NCBI GenBank assembly: GCA_943704495.1 | Contig: CALSCR010002369.1 | Span: 1-24,798 of the forward strand | Length of the DNA stretch: 24,798 bases | Reading direction: 5' to 3' | From: Pigoraptor chileana | Taxonomy: Eukaryota > Opisthokonta > Filasterea | Shown: positions 9,537-19,867 of the stretch, piece by piece | How the letters are laid out: every line of letters begins with the position of its first letter | Numbering within the stretch: position 1 is the stretch's first letter | Made by a program: the position numbers and the translations under genes | The notes under the pieces: generated by a model | Seen by the model: only the letters and a program-made list of their open reading frames with translations | Told to the model about the DNA's origin: nothing | Database searches by the model: none

Positions 9537-11174
9537 ACATATATCATCTACTCGCAGGTACCAGAGAGAGTTTGTATCCCTCAGCTTCCCGACAATTTCG
9601 TCATCCGGGCCGAATGGAGCAATCATTCATTATCGCCCTGAGCCAGGCGCATGCGCAACAATAGACAGAAACGCGCTCTATCTGTGCGACTCTGGCGCGC
9701 AATACCTGTGAGTCGCTTGTCACAATAATATGAGAACCAGCGTGATTGGCACACACATTAACAAAAACCCACTCATGCACGCGCATGTGGCTCCAATTCA
9801 CACACCTGCGATGTGCTTATACTATGCGCCTTTGTGATGCCGCTGATTGCAGCGATGGGACCACCGACGTGACGCGCACGGTCCACTTTGGGACGCCGAC
9901 TGCGCACGAGCGCGAGTGCTTCACGCGGGTACTCAAGGGCCACATTCGCTTTGCGCTCGCGGTGTTTCCAACTGGCACGCCTGGTATGTGCACCGGTCAT
10001 GCAATGCATCTTCCCTCCCGCATGAAGAAATGTGTTTGTGTGTCTGTGTAGCGGGCCCATCTCTGCATTCGCTCTGATACACTGATACGTACGCTACTTG
10101 CCTTGCACAGGCGAGGCAATCGACGCCTTTGCTCGCCAGGCGCTGTGGCAGGTCGGCCTCGACTACCGCCACGGGACTGGACATGGCGTCGGATCCTTCT
10201 TGTGCGTTCATGAGGGTATGTGCGTGTGATGCATGTTGCCACTCACTGCCGTTGTGGGCAAGGCGCGCAGTCCACCGACCGTCATGCCCCCCCCCCCCCC
10301 CACATATGTATTCCACCAGCCGCACTTGAACTGTGTCCCTTACCAACTGTGTTGCGCCTCGTGTGATCTTGCGTTGCGGAACATGCATAATAGGGCCTCA
10401 GCGCATCAGCCACCAGTTCTCAGGGGAGCCGTCGGGGCTTCAGGCAGGGATGGTCGTCACTGATGGTGCGCAAAGGACTCCTTTTGTGCATTGCTCCGGA
10501 TTGGATTGTGTCTGTGTGCCGTGAACCCAATGGGGCTGTGTCGCCGTGTCCTTGGGCGTGAGTGCGTGTTTTCTCATTCTAATCGACCTTTCCGTGTGCA
10601 TCCGGGTGCAGAGCCCGGATATTACGAGGATGGCTCGTTTGGTATTCGCATTGAAAATGTGATGATTGTGCGTAAGGCGGCGACTCGGTTCCAGTTTGGT
10701 GGAAAGGACTACCTCGAGTTTGAACCCGTGACACTGGTATGCGCACTGCGTGTCTGTCGCCACCTCTGCCCGTGTGAACTCCTGTTGGTCTCTCGGTGTG
10801 TTCGTATCGGTGTCAGGCAAAACCGCACACCTTCGCTTTTCAAGTGTTGTCCAACCTCGCAGCTCTCTTGCATACCCCTGACTGATGATTTTCTCCCCGC
10901 TCTTCATTATGATTCTGTCTCTGTCGTGCACCGTATTGCGTCTAAACACACACACACACACAACACGCATGCAACGTGACAGGTGCCGATGCAGCTTTCG
11001 CTGATTGACATTGGTCTGCTCGCTCCCGACGAAATTGCATGGCTCAACCACTACCACGACACGTGCCGGCACCGCGTGCGGCCGGTGCTCGAGTCCCACG
11101 GGTGGGCGGAAGCCGTTGCGTGGCTTGACAGGAACACCGTTCACGTAGCACCCGCAGCACATCCACTCCACTGA
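7902..11174 (+). CDS. XPNPEP1: Cytosolic X-prolyl aminopeptidase (aminopeptidase P)
   Basis: A metallopeptidase (family M24B) that removes an N-terminal residue preceding proline. Exons: 7902-8009, 8104-8167, 8252-8979, 9090-9197, 9319-9413, 9558-9707, 9853-9983, 10111-10215, 10394-10465, 10612-10736, 10983-11174, giving 625 residues (human 623). Two creatinase-type N-terminal domains precede the pita-bread fold. Predicted metal ligands by position in the family are D412, D423 (DGTTDVTRT), H486 (HGTGHGVGS), E521 (EPGYYEDG) and E535 (FGIRIENV), so it should be active. Intron 2 has a GC donor. The exon 5/6 junction may use GCACGT (9414) or, alternatively, GTGAGC (9418) with an acceptor after CCAG at 9564. 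The start gives [16 protein letters not shown] with no targeting peptide. It is tail-to-tail with RER1. Confidence 0.97.
9501..9534. repeat. CA microsatellite in aminopeptidase P intron 5
   Basis: A near-perfect (CA)n run lies between exon 5 and the exon 6 acceptor. Confidence 0.95.
10287..10301. repeat. Poly(C) run in aminopeptidase P intron 8
   Basis: Fifteen consecutive C residues (G-rich on the minus strand) lie within the 178-base intron 10216-10393. The exact length should be treated as uncertain because homopolymers are error-prone. Confidence 0.85.
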
Positions 11175-11609
11175 GAGCGCACACCTCCCCGTTCGCCACT
11201 CACAGTCCGCTGCTCTACTTGCACACAAGGTGCCATCGCCATCTTCCATCCTCCAGTTTCCCTATCCGTTTCTCCTACGTTCACATTGAAAACATCCGCC
11301 CGTCGCCTGCTTCGCCATTGTGGCAAGTGCCAGCGCCGTCAATCACATTAGTGCAAAAAATTACAAGTGTAGTAATACACTCCATTAAAACCGCGACGCG
11401 CACCTCAAAAACGCAGAAGCCAAAAGTCAAAAGACAAAACAATTAAGACGCATGGAAGTCACAGTTAAAACTACAGCCGCAGGTGGCAGGCAGGAGCCAG
11501 CACAATGTCAGCACGTGGCGTCGCTCAGGGCGACGGCACTCACGACGCCTCCCGCAGACAGTCGCCGCAAGTTAGTGTGTTGGTTATGCGCCTGCTCCGT
11601 TGTGTGCGC
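11175..11609. other. Tail-to-tail spacer of aminopeptidase P and RER1
   Basis: This 435-base spacer has no recognised gene. ATTAAA at 11384-11389 is a possible plus-strand poly(A) signal. Just before it, AGTGTAGTAATACACT can form a six-base-pair hairpin with a four-base loop. The middle part is A-rich. Confidence 0.5.
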
Positions 11610-12917
11610 TCATTTAGCCAGAGTCTTGGTGCCCTCGTCCTTGCCCTTGTAGCGCCGTTTGCCGGATGTCCACGGGAGATACTTGTACTTGATCATGTGG
11701 CGGATCTGGCGCTTCATCGTGATCGCAAACAGCATGAAAAAATACATAACGAGTATGGGCCAGAAGACGGGGATGTTGAAGAGCGAGAAGAATGTAAGCA
11801 CCGTCGCCACAATGATCGCCTTGGTTGTTCCGTGCCTGCGCCGCCAACAGAGGGAATGATCCACAAGTGCACACTCACAGGTCAGGGGCGTGTGGCATAT
11901 CAGGCGGCACTCACAAACTGACCAAGACAAAACATGCTGTAAACATGTCACGATTAAAATTATAACAGAAGTCAAACACCCACAGACACACACTGCAAAA
12001 ACATCAAAAGCGCCTCGTACAAAACAACAAGAACACAAACCGAAAACATTTGCAAACACATCTAAGAGTGGCGCAAAAGTATTAATTGATATACAGATGC
12101 ACAAACGCCCACCAAAACTTGAACTCTGGGAGCCTGCGAATGAACGGGCGAAACTCCTCGTCGGCCTTAGTCGGGAGCGCAGGGCCGTCCTCCTCTTCGT
12201 CGTTGTCATTGTCCATCGCAGGATCAATGCGCGGCGACAGAAAGGCAATGAACAGATTCAGCAGATATATGCCCAGAGCATAAGTCACAATGTACCAGCC
12301 CTGCAGTGCGAAGAAGTAAGTGACAGCAGAGGTGAATTAGCAATCGCCTGAACGCTTCGAGACGGCAGGCCAGTCCGTGCGAATAACCAGGCCTTGCACA
12401 CAGGCACAGATAAAAACTGGCATATATGGCCACACCCGGGCATGCAATGCAGCAACAGGCAGAATGTTGAGTGTAAACAAACCTCGATAAGGTACACACG
12501 CAGCGCGTAGAGAAGCGCAAGCACAGCAGTGAAGGCCCATCGTGCGGTCACGTGGGGCGTCGTGTCATCCAGCAGCTTTTGGTATCGCTGCAAGACGAAA
12601 AAACATAAACGAGGTTAAAGGCAAATCACGATCACACATCAGAAACAATAAAAGAACTTCTACTACAACGAAAAATGCGAACCACAAATAATTCAAGCAA
12701 TTCAGACATGACTCGATGGCTTAGTTTGTTCCACATTAAACGATGGCACGGGGTTCACGTTCACAGCGGAGGAGTCACCGACAATGTGTCGCCAATCCAG
12801 CACAGCCGCGGCATGTAAAACACGCACCTGCTGCAGAGGCACAATAAACCTGTCGAGAGGCGACGATCCCGGTGTCGGGGCGCCTGCGGAGGCGGCCGGA
12901 GCACCGAGTGTGTCCAT
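11610..12917 (-). CDS. RER1: RER1 retrieval receptor for ER membrane proteins
   Basis: RER1 is a four-span Golgi membrane protein that returns ER membrane proteins and unassembled subunits in COPI vesicles. Exons on the minus strand: 12917-12828, 12587-12483, 12300-12113, 11835-11610, giving 202 residues (human 196). The sequence is nearly colinear with human RER1: [76 protein letters not shown] and the basic tail [11 protein letters not shown]. Hydrophobic spans are visible in exons 2, 3 and 4. The start ATG gives a short Ala/Pro-rich lead, [12 protein letters not shown], that replaces the human N-terminus. It is head-to-head, at a distance of 1.66 kb, with the G-beta gene. Confidence 0.97.
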
Positions 12918-13095
12918 GTCTTGACTGCGAGCCAGTCGCCTTCCTGGACACCGCGGCGCACAACGCACAACGGAGCACTCTGCCTCGTCACTCCGCCCAA
13001 CAACAATGCGCCTGCCTCGTTCCTCGAGCAACAGACTATGATTCGGAACGTGGCTCAAACTAACCTCCTGAGAACGAACGATCCCGCTTGCTTTC

Positions 13096-13106
13096 GTCAC
13101 GTGATG
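13096..13106. promoter_or_regulatory. CACGTG-type promoter motif upstream of RER1
   Basis: GTCACGTGATG is identical over 11 bases to the motifs at 3124 and 7404. It lies about 180 bases upstream of the RER1 start. There is no CRE palindrome nearby. Confidence 0.45.
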
Positions 13107-13569
13107 GTGCTGTTTCGGAGGTATATTTTGTCTCAATTTCCCTAAACAGCCACGTCAAACAAGGAAAGTTAAGCAGTGTCAAGGAATGGCTAGAAGATGA
13201 ATGCTGTGTAGATTGCGTGCATACGATGTGTGTGTGTGTATGTGTGTGTGTCTGTCCTTCAGCATGTGGTGTGAGCAGCAGTGTGTTTGTGTGGGTTTGT
13301 TCGTGTCGCGAGCAACTGCACCTCCTTCTCGCCCTCGGGGAGCCGATATTCAGCCGCACCCACAAATCTGCCTCAAATTCGATCCCACGTCACATCAATC
13401 TGCACGGGCGCGGGTGACCCGCACGTGATCATCATCAGCTGATGGTATGGGGCGTTGGGGACTGAGCATCCGGGGTGGTCGTCTCTGGGATTAACCGAGG
13501 GCTCGCGTATGTATTCGCACGTTCTGTCGAGATCTCGCTAGTTATAAGCACAGGCACATGTCCTGGCCG

Positions 13570-13880
13570 CCCCCACACGTTCAAAAAATAAATCCCATTG
13601 AATTATTTGTCCCTCAGAGTCTATGGGGATGGTATTGATTTTCAAAACATGGGCTTTATTTGGGATGCGTGAATAAATATTGTTTTTCAACCCTAATTGA
13701 AAAACGGCCAGGGTCAGCCGGGGCTCGTTATTTGAAACCGCGTCGAGTTTTCATCAAAAAATGGAATGGCTGTTGCAAATCCCACGGCGTTGCGGGCAGT
13801 CTGGCCGGGCAAGGCACTTGGAAAATAACGAGTGAATCAGTACTGAGTTCATACTGAAAATTACTGGAAATAAATAAATA
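13570..13880. other. AT-rich island with inverted repeats, function unknown
   Basis: Base composition shifts abruptly to AT-rich here. GTTTTTCAA (13682-13690) and TTGAAAAAC (13697-13705) form a perfect nine-base-pair stem with a six-base loop. CTCGTTATTT (13724-13733) and AAATAACGAG (13823-13832) are a perfect ten-base inverted repeat about 90 bases apart. AATAAA occurs several times. No family is recognised. It could be a non-coding RNA, a small decayed DNA element or a regulatory island. Confidence 0.4.
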
Positions 13881-14580
13881 TTTTGCATTATTTTTGGCCG
13901 TCCCAAAAACAAACAACAACACACGCACACTCTCTCCTCCCTCCCTGCTCTCTCTCTCTTGCGTGTGTGTGGCACACACTCTCTGTCGTGCATCAAGCGG
14001 AGAACATGCATCCTCCAATGACACAAGCGCACACAACACTCAAGTATGCCTACATATCACAGCTGTAATATTGGCAGTGTTCTCTTGTGTGGTGACATTG
14101 TGGTTGCTATTTTCGCTCGTGCGCAAATCGAAACACACTCGACTTGCGACTTCTGTGACGAAGCACTTTCGCGATTGTGGGTTTTGTTGTATTCGGCGAC
14201 GGTGTCATCATTCTTGCATGCAATTTTTGAAGGCAAACGAGGACGTCTTTTGAAATGGACTAGTTCGTTGGCCAGTGTGGAAATTGTGTGGATGCGGTTT
14301 GACGGAGGGGTCGTGGGTGTGGGTGTCGGTGTGTCCGTTAGTGTGGTTTGGGACTCTGAATTGTGCACAGCCACAGTCAATGCCGACATCCCAGTTCCGC
14401 ATCCGTACGGTGTTGGGGTCATGTGTGTCATGTAGCTGACTGCGCCATCCCTTGTCATTGCATGTCCAGCATACACACTTCAGCGCGTGTGTGCACTCGG
14501 TCAGTTATCGAGGCGTATACGTCGAGTGCTTGAGTGATTGAGTGGATTAGAGAGTAAAGCGTAGGCGGCGGGTGAAGAAA

Positions 14581-16104
14581 ATGGCCGACGATCAGCTCGC
14601 CAAGCTCAAGAAGGAGGCCGAGGAGCTTAAGGCTAAGATTAAGGCAGACCGTGACTCGAAGAAGGTTTGTTGTTGGTTATCTTAATGGGTGTGCTGGCGA
14701 TCCATGTGCATGTTCATGATTTGTTGTGGTCATCGTGGACAAGCTACCATTGATTTGCATGCTGGCTGTTCGAGGAGGAAGTTCCGTTTGTTTAATACGT
14801 GTAATCTATTTGTGCGTCCACTGTGCATAGGATTCAACTCTTGGCGATGTCTGCAAAGATGCTGCCGATGTGCAGCGCGTGACAATGCGCGTGCGGAGGA
14901 CGCTTCGCGGTCATCTTGCCAAGATTTATGCGATGCACTGGTCGGCAGACAACCGCCACCTCGTTTCTGCATCCCAGGATGGCAAGCTTATCGTGTGGGA
15001 TGCCTTCACGACCAACAAAGGTGCGCGTGTGGTCTGGCTGTCGCTGCGATAATGTGCCTAGTGTGCCTACATCGCGTCATTTATTGAATTGCATGGTAAT
15101 GTTTGTTGCTCATCCCATTACATATCCCGCATTCTCTCACTGTCGTGCAGTCCATGCCATCCCCCTTCGATCATCGTGGGTGATGACGTGCGCGTACGCA
15201 CCGTCGGGCAACTTTGTCGCGTGCGGTGGCCTCGACAACATTTGCTCTATTTACAACCTCAAGACACGCGAGGGTGCTGTGCGTGTTAGCGGGGAGCTTG
15301 CCGCTCACACTGGATACCTTTCGTGCTGCCGCTTTCTCTCTGACCGCGAGATTGTGACGTCCTCTGGAGACATGACGTGCGCGCTGTGGGACATTGAGAC
15401 CAAGCAGCTCAAGACACAGTTCCAGGGACACACAGGCGATGTGATGAGGTGCGTTGTATCTCATTGTGCGATGAGTCTGTACTGCTGTACACGAATAGGC
15501 TATCAATTATTTGTCTGTCGGAGGATTTGCTTGATTTTCGCGTTCCGTTCCGTTCCGTTACTTTTGTCGTTTCTCGCTTGCTTGATCCCATACCTGCAAT
15601 CCGAGTAGCGCTTTTCTCACCATTATTTTTTGTACCTGCAGCCTTTCGTTGAATCCCCAGGCCGATGCCAATACGTTTGTGTCTGGCGCGTGCGACGCCC
15701 AAGCGAAGCTGTGGGATATTCGCGCCAACAAATGCGTGCAGACATTCACCGGACACGAGTCTGACATCAACGCTGTCCAGTTTTTCCCCTCTGGACAGGC
15801 CTTTGCGACTGGATCCGACGACGCATCTTGCCGCCTGTTTGACCTCCGCGCCGACGGCGAGGTGAACCAGTACTCTAGTGAGAACATTCTCTGCGGAATC
15901 ACGTCTGTTGCATTTTCTGTGTCTGGTCGCCTCTTGTTTGCGGGCTACGACGACTTCAACTGCAATGTGTGGGACACGCTCAAGGGACCGCGCGTGGGCG
16001 TGCTCACGGGCCACGAGAACCGCGTGAGCTGCCTCGGCGTGTCTGGCGATGGCATGGCGCTCTGCACGGGCTCGTGGGACTCCATGCTCAAGGTCTGGAA
16101 CTAA
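14581..16104 (+). CDS. GNB1: Heterotrimeric G-protein beta subunit (WD40)
   Basis: Gbeta pairs with Ggamma and binds Galpha-GDP under the plasma membrane, and released beta-gamma signals to effectors. Exons: 14581-14664, 14831-15020, 15151-15448, 15642-16104, giving 344 residues (human GNB1 340). The N-terminal helix [20 protein letters not shown] is the Ggamma-binding coiled coil. Seven WD blades follow, with long runs that look essentially identical to animal GNB1-4: [53 protein letters not shown] and [14 protein letters not shown]. It ends in LKVWN, the usual Gbeta terminus. The start context GAAAATGGCC is favourable. It represents the GNB1-4 type rather than the divergent GNB5. The symbol reflects the class, since animal paralogues probably arose later. 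Confidence 0.98.
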
Positions 16105-17261
16105 GCGTTCTGGCCGTCTTGCCCTTGCGCCGGAACACGAACAGGAGGATGTCTGTCCCGCCGCATGTGTGTGTGTGTGTGTGATGCACATGCCATACTC
16201 TGCGGTTGGATGCGCCTAGTGCGCCGTCTGTATGTTTGTGCGTGCCCGCATAACGACGGAACGGCGGGCGATGGCCGCATGCGATACAGCAGTCCTATCA
16301 TATCTATATTGGCGTGTGTGTGTGTGTATCTGTGTTTGCGTGTTTTGTGTCGGTGTGTCAAATTGTGCGCTGCGGCGTAACCTCCCTCCGCGGACTTCGA
16401 TGGAAGGGCTGTTTGCTGCAAATATCTGCCGTTTTCACGTTTTGCGTCTGCCTTTTCCTCTTCGGTGTGTCAGTGTTGTTTTCCTTCCTTGCGGCTTACT
16501 TAAGCATACTCTGTACTCTTTTTTGATCAGCGCGTGTTTTACAGTCTTGTCTGGCTTCTATTTTGCCGTTGCCACCACCCACCTGCGTTTTTATCTCTTG
16601 CAAAATGGCATTGCTGCGGCTGTCTGATGTGCACGCAGTATGTGCTGCCGTGCGTGTCGTTGCTATTTTTGTCCCCACTCGGCCTCATCATCCTCCGTCG
16701 CGAGTGCGTGCGTGAACGAGCGGGGCCATTGCTGCTCTGCCATGCCCGCCCTTGTCGTCAGTGTCTGTCTCTGTCCGTCGCAGTGTGCGTCAGAGCATGA
16801 ATTGACTGACTAAAAAAAGTGCGTTGAAAATGCGCTCGATCTGTCTAAATTTTTAGTGCGGGGACTTTGGTGTTGGAAGGGGGGGGCTGTTCTATTTTTA
16901 GACACTAAGCTTAGAGTCGAAAATAGCCAAAACAGACAATTTTACACCGCAAAAAACGCACCCATTTCACTTAGCTGAGTGCATTATATCAAATACAACA
17001 AACAACAAAAAGCACTCGTGTGGGATTAGGTCTTCACACGTTGCGGCTGCATACAACAGAGCGGCTTACACCACAACGAGGTCGTCTCTCCTTAAACGAC
17101 GCAGACATAGCCGTTGGTTTGAACCTGTGCGGTTAGGCCCCACACCCTTGCAACTATTCCACGGCATTCCACGGCTATTCTCCACAATTACAAAAAAAAA
17201 CAAAAGCAACAACGTCGGACAAAGCACACGCACAATATACCGGTGGACGACCGACTCTAAC
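16105..17261. other. Spacer between G-beta and chimaerin
   Basis: These 1,157 bases hold the G-beta 3' region and the chimaerin promoter. TG runs occur at about 16165-16182 and 16312-16330. From about 16810 to 17010 the sequence turns AT-rich. There TGTCTAAA and TTTAGACA form an eight-base inverted repeat about 45 bases apart, around a run of eight G residues. No credible gene was seen. Confidence 0.55.
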
Positions 17262-19829
17262 ATGTCGCGGCTCGTATTTCCCGTCCCCGGCTGCAAGGTG
17301 TGGTGCTTGTGTGCTTGCTTCTGATGTGCCCGAATTCCCCGGATGCAACACAAGTAGCCTGGAAGACACGAGTGTGTGTGGGTGTGGGTGTGTGGGTGGG
17401 TGGGTGTGTGGGTGTGTGTGTGTGTGTGTGTATGTGGGTGGGTGTGCGTGTGCGTATGCGTGCGTGTGCGTGTGCGCGTGTGTGTGTGTGGTGTGTGTGC
17501 GTGTGTTTGCACTTCGGACTGCATTTGGGGCTGTATTGGCGGGAATCCCACAGCGGTGTCGTTGGGTTTGACGCATCGCGTGTCTATCTCTGCAACCGTC
17601 TGTTTTGTGTGCCATCTCGAATATGAAAATGCACAATATGTCCCTGTTCATGGGTATATTGAAATGAGCTGTTACAAACACCATGCATCCCTGCGCAGCC
17701 GTCGTCTGATGCGCCCGCACATTATCCAGTGGGGTGCGTATTCCTTGTTTGGATGGCGGCGCATGTATGTTGCGTGCCTTCATTCAGTATTGCACCACGT
17801 GAAACAGCGTCGTCTGTGCAATTGCGAGAGGCGCCTTCGCGGCGTGCGCTGATGTGGCCATGACACCTCGCTCTTCTGCTGATAAAATGCTAATTGTGCA
17901 ATGGGCTCTGACGCCGCGCTTTTCACACGACAGCTATTTTGGGCGGGCATCACGTGAAGTGGCCGAGACTGCCCTTGATCCGGCCCCAGTGGGTTGCTTC
18001 CTTGTGCGAGAGAGCGAGCGGAGACCTGGCGAATATGCGCTCAGCATGAGGTGAGTATATTGTGTGTGTGTGTGTATGTGGGAGGGTGGGGGATATGTGT
18101 GTATGTGTGAATGTGGGTGGGTGGAGGGTATGTGTGTATACGGGTGGTTGATTGTGTGGAGAACGGGCGGAATGATATGAGGGAGAGAGAGAGGGCATCG
18201 CAGAGGTATAGTCTTCCTGTGCTCGCCCAGTGTGTTGCTCGTGCATCCGCGCTGTTGGTCTGCCAGATACACCTCGTGACCCGATTTCCCATGCACCCGC
18301 GCGTGCAGGCTGTCAAGTGGCATCAAGCACTTTCGTTTGTACTATGGCGACGGGCAGCACTTTGTCGGTGCGTGGCGCTGCGGGCCTTGAGGCTTGCCAT
18401 TTTTGAATTCCTTTTTGTAGTCCTTTTTATAATCTTTTGTTATAGTCCTCCTTAAAGGCCCTTTTCATAGTGGTCGTGTGTGTCTCGTTGCATGCACTCC
18501 GCCCTAAACATGCTGGCTGCCGCACTGCATCACTGGGTCGCGTGCACTATGTCTGGACATCGCTGGTGCCGGCTGCAATTAGTCCACCATTGGCGCGCCT
18601 GATTTGCTCACGTGTGCCGTGAAAGCACACTGGCTGTTGGTCTCCTGGTGGATTGTGTGTGTGTATGTGTGTGTATGTATGTGTGGATTGGCAGAATCCT
18701 CCGTGAAAGGCGGAGACAAACGCAAACGCAAGGAATGTGTCTGCTTGTAACACAGGCGTAACATACGTGTGTGTCTTTTGACAAATTGGACGGATGTGTG
18801 CATTTCCATGCAGGGGACATCAAGTTTCCCACGCTCGTTGAGCTGGTGTCGGATGGCGTGCGCACATATGAGATGCAGAGACAGAAAGTATGCACAGATG
18901 GCTGCATTTGAATCGCATTTTGTGCATGTTCACCCCCCGTGTCACGTGAGAGACCAAAAACAAAACGCGTCCGATCCGCACCAACCAGATGCATACGATC
19001 CATAGATACGCACATACGTACACACACGCACACACTCACACGCCTGTGCAGCAACTTATGATACACACTCACCTGCCTTATTACTACTCGCGACTGTTTA
19101 TCGTGCAACCGCAGCGCACTGCCTCCACTTCCCCAGTGTCTATGTCTGCGTCCACTCCAGCGCTGGAGGCCACTTCCGGCGCGTCCCTCTCGCAGCCACA
19201 GCCACAATCACAGCCACAATCACAGCCACAGCGAACAACACCCGTCCTCTCCGTTTCGACTGGGGAGGACTCATCTGCGTCCACGTCGCTCATATCTCCT
19301 CGCGCAACCAGTGATGCGATTGCCATGCCGTCAAGCCCGCGGTCTGCAGCAGTTGCGGGTGCGGGCTTCGGGTCGGTTGGGTCCGTGTCGCCGGCATCAT
19401 CGCCCGTGTTTGCAAGGAAGGTGGTGAAGGCGCACAGATTTGATATTCACAACTACAAGAACCCCACCTGGTGCGACGAATGCGGCGACTTTCTTTGGGG
19501 ACTGCGTGGGCAAGGATTCAAGTGTCAAGGTGTGCCCAGTAACTCTCTGTTTTCGAACGCACACGCTCTCACACACACGGACACACTCGCACACGCACTC
19601 ATACTTGCTGTGATGCAGCGTGGTATAGTTTGGAGCTTGTCTATGTGTTTTTTTATTAACAGTCGCATTTAGCTTTGATGGAATGGGCTGATGTTTCGTG
19701 TCATTGGTCTGACATGATTCTGTGGTTTTGCTTTTGCTGATGTGTCTGGCAGACTGTGGCACAAATGCTCACAAGCAGTGCTCCACGGAAACGGCCACCT
19801 CGTGCACCCCCGGCCGACACAAGATCAAG

Positions 19830-19867
<38 letters not shown>

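Larger units (their letters stand above)
12918..14580. other. Spacer between RER1 and G-beta (divergent)
   Basis: No protein gene was recognised in these 1,663 bases. They contain GTCACGTGATG at 13096-13106 (about 180 bases upstream of RER1), a TG run at 13227-13252, an AT-rich structured island at about 13570-13880, a CT-rich tract at about 13929-13960 and G/T-rich minisatellite-like sequence near 14308-14345. Both promoters should lie here. The only open frames are short or microsatellite-driven. Confidence 0.6.

Noticed and set aside
7900-11174. Inactivated aminopeptidase P pseudogene
   Set aside because: All five metal ligands and full length are retained once introns are removed. The odd GC donor alone is not evidence of decay.
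13430-13570. tRNA or snRNA gene in the RER1/G-beta spacer
   Set aside because: No B-box of the GGTTCRANNCC type, no cloverleaf and no U1, U5 or U6 signature could be found by eye.
13682-13705. Rho-independent terminator (stem-loop)
   Set aside because: The surrounding genes are clearly eukaryotic. The stem is AT-rich with no following U run in the right position.
17376-17852. Open frame with a Cys/His-rich piece (CFVCHLEYENAQY and CYKHHASLR) upstream of the SH2 exon, suggesting a zinc finger
   Set aside because: The spacing fits no finger family I know. The frame does not splice in phase to the SH2 exon, and half of it is a TG microsatellite.
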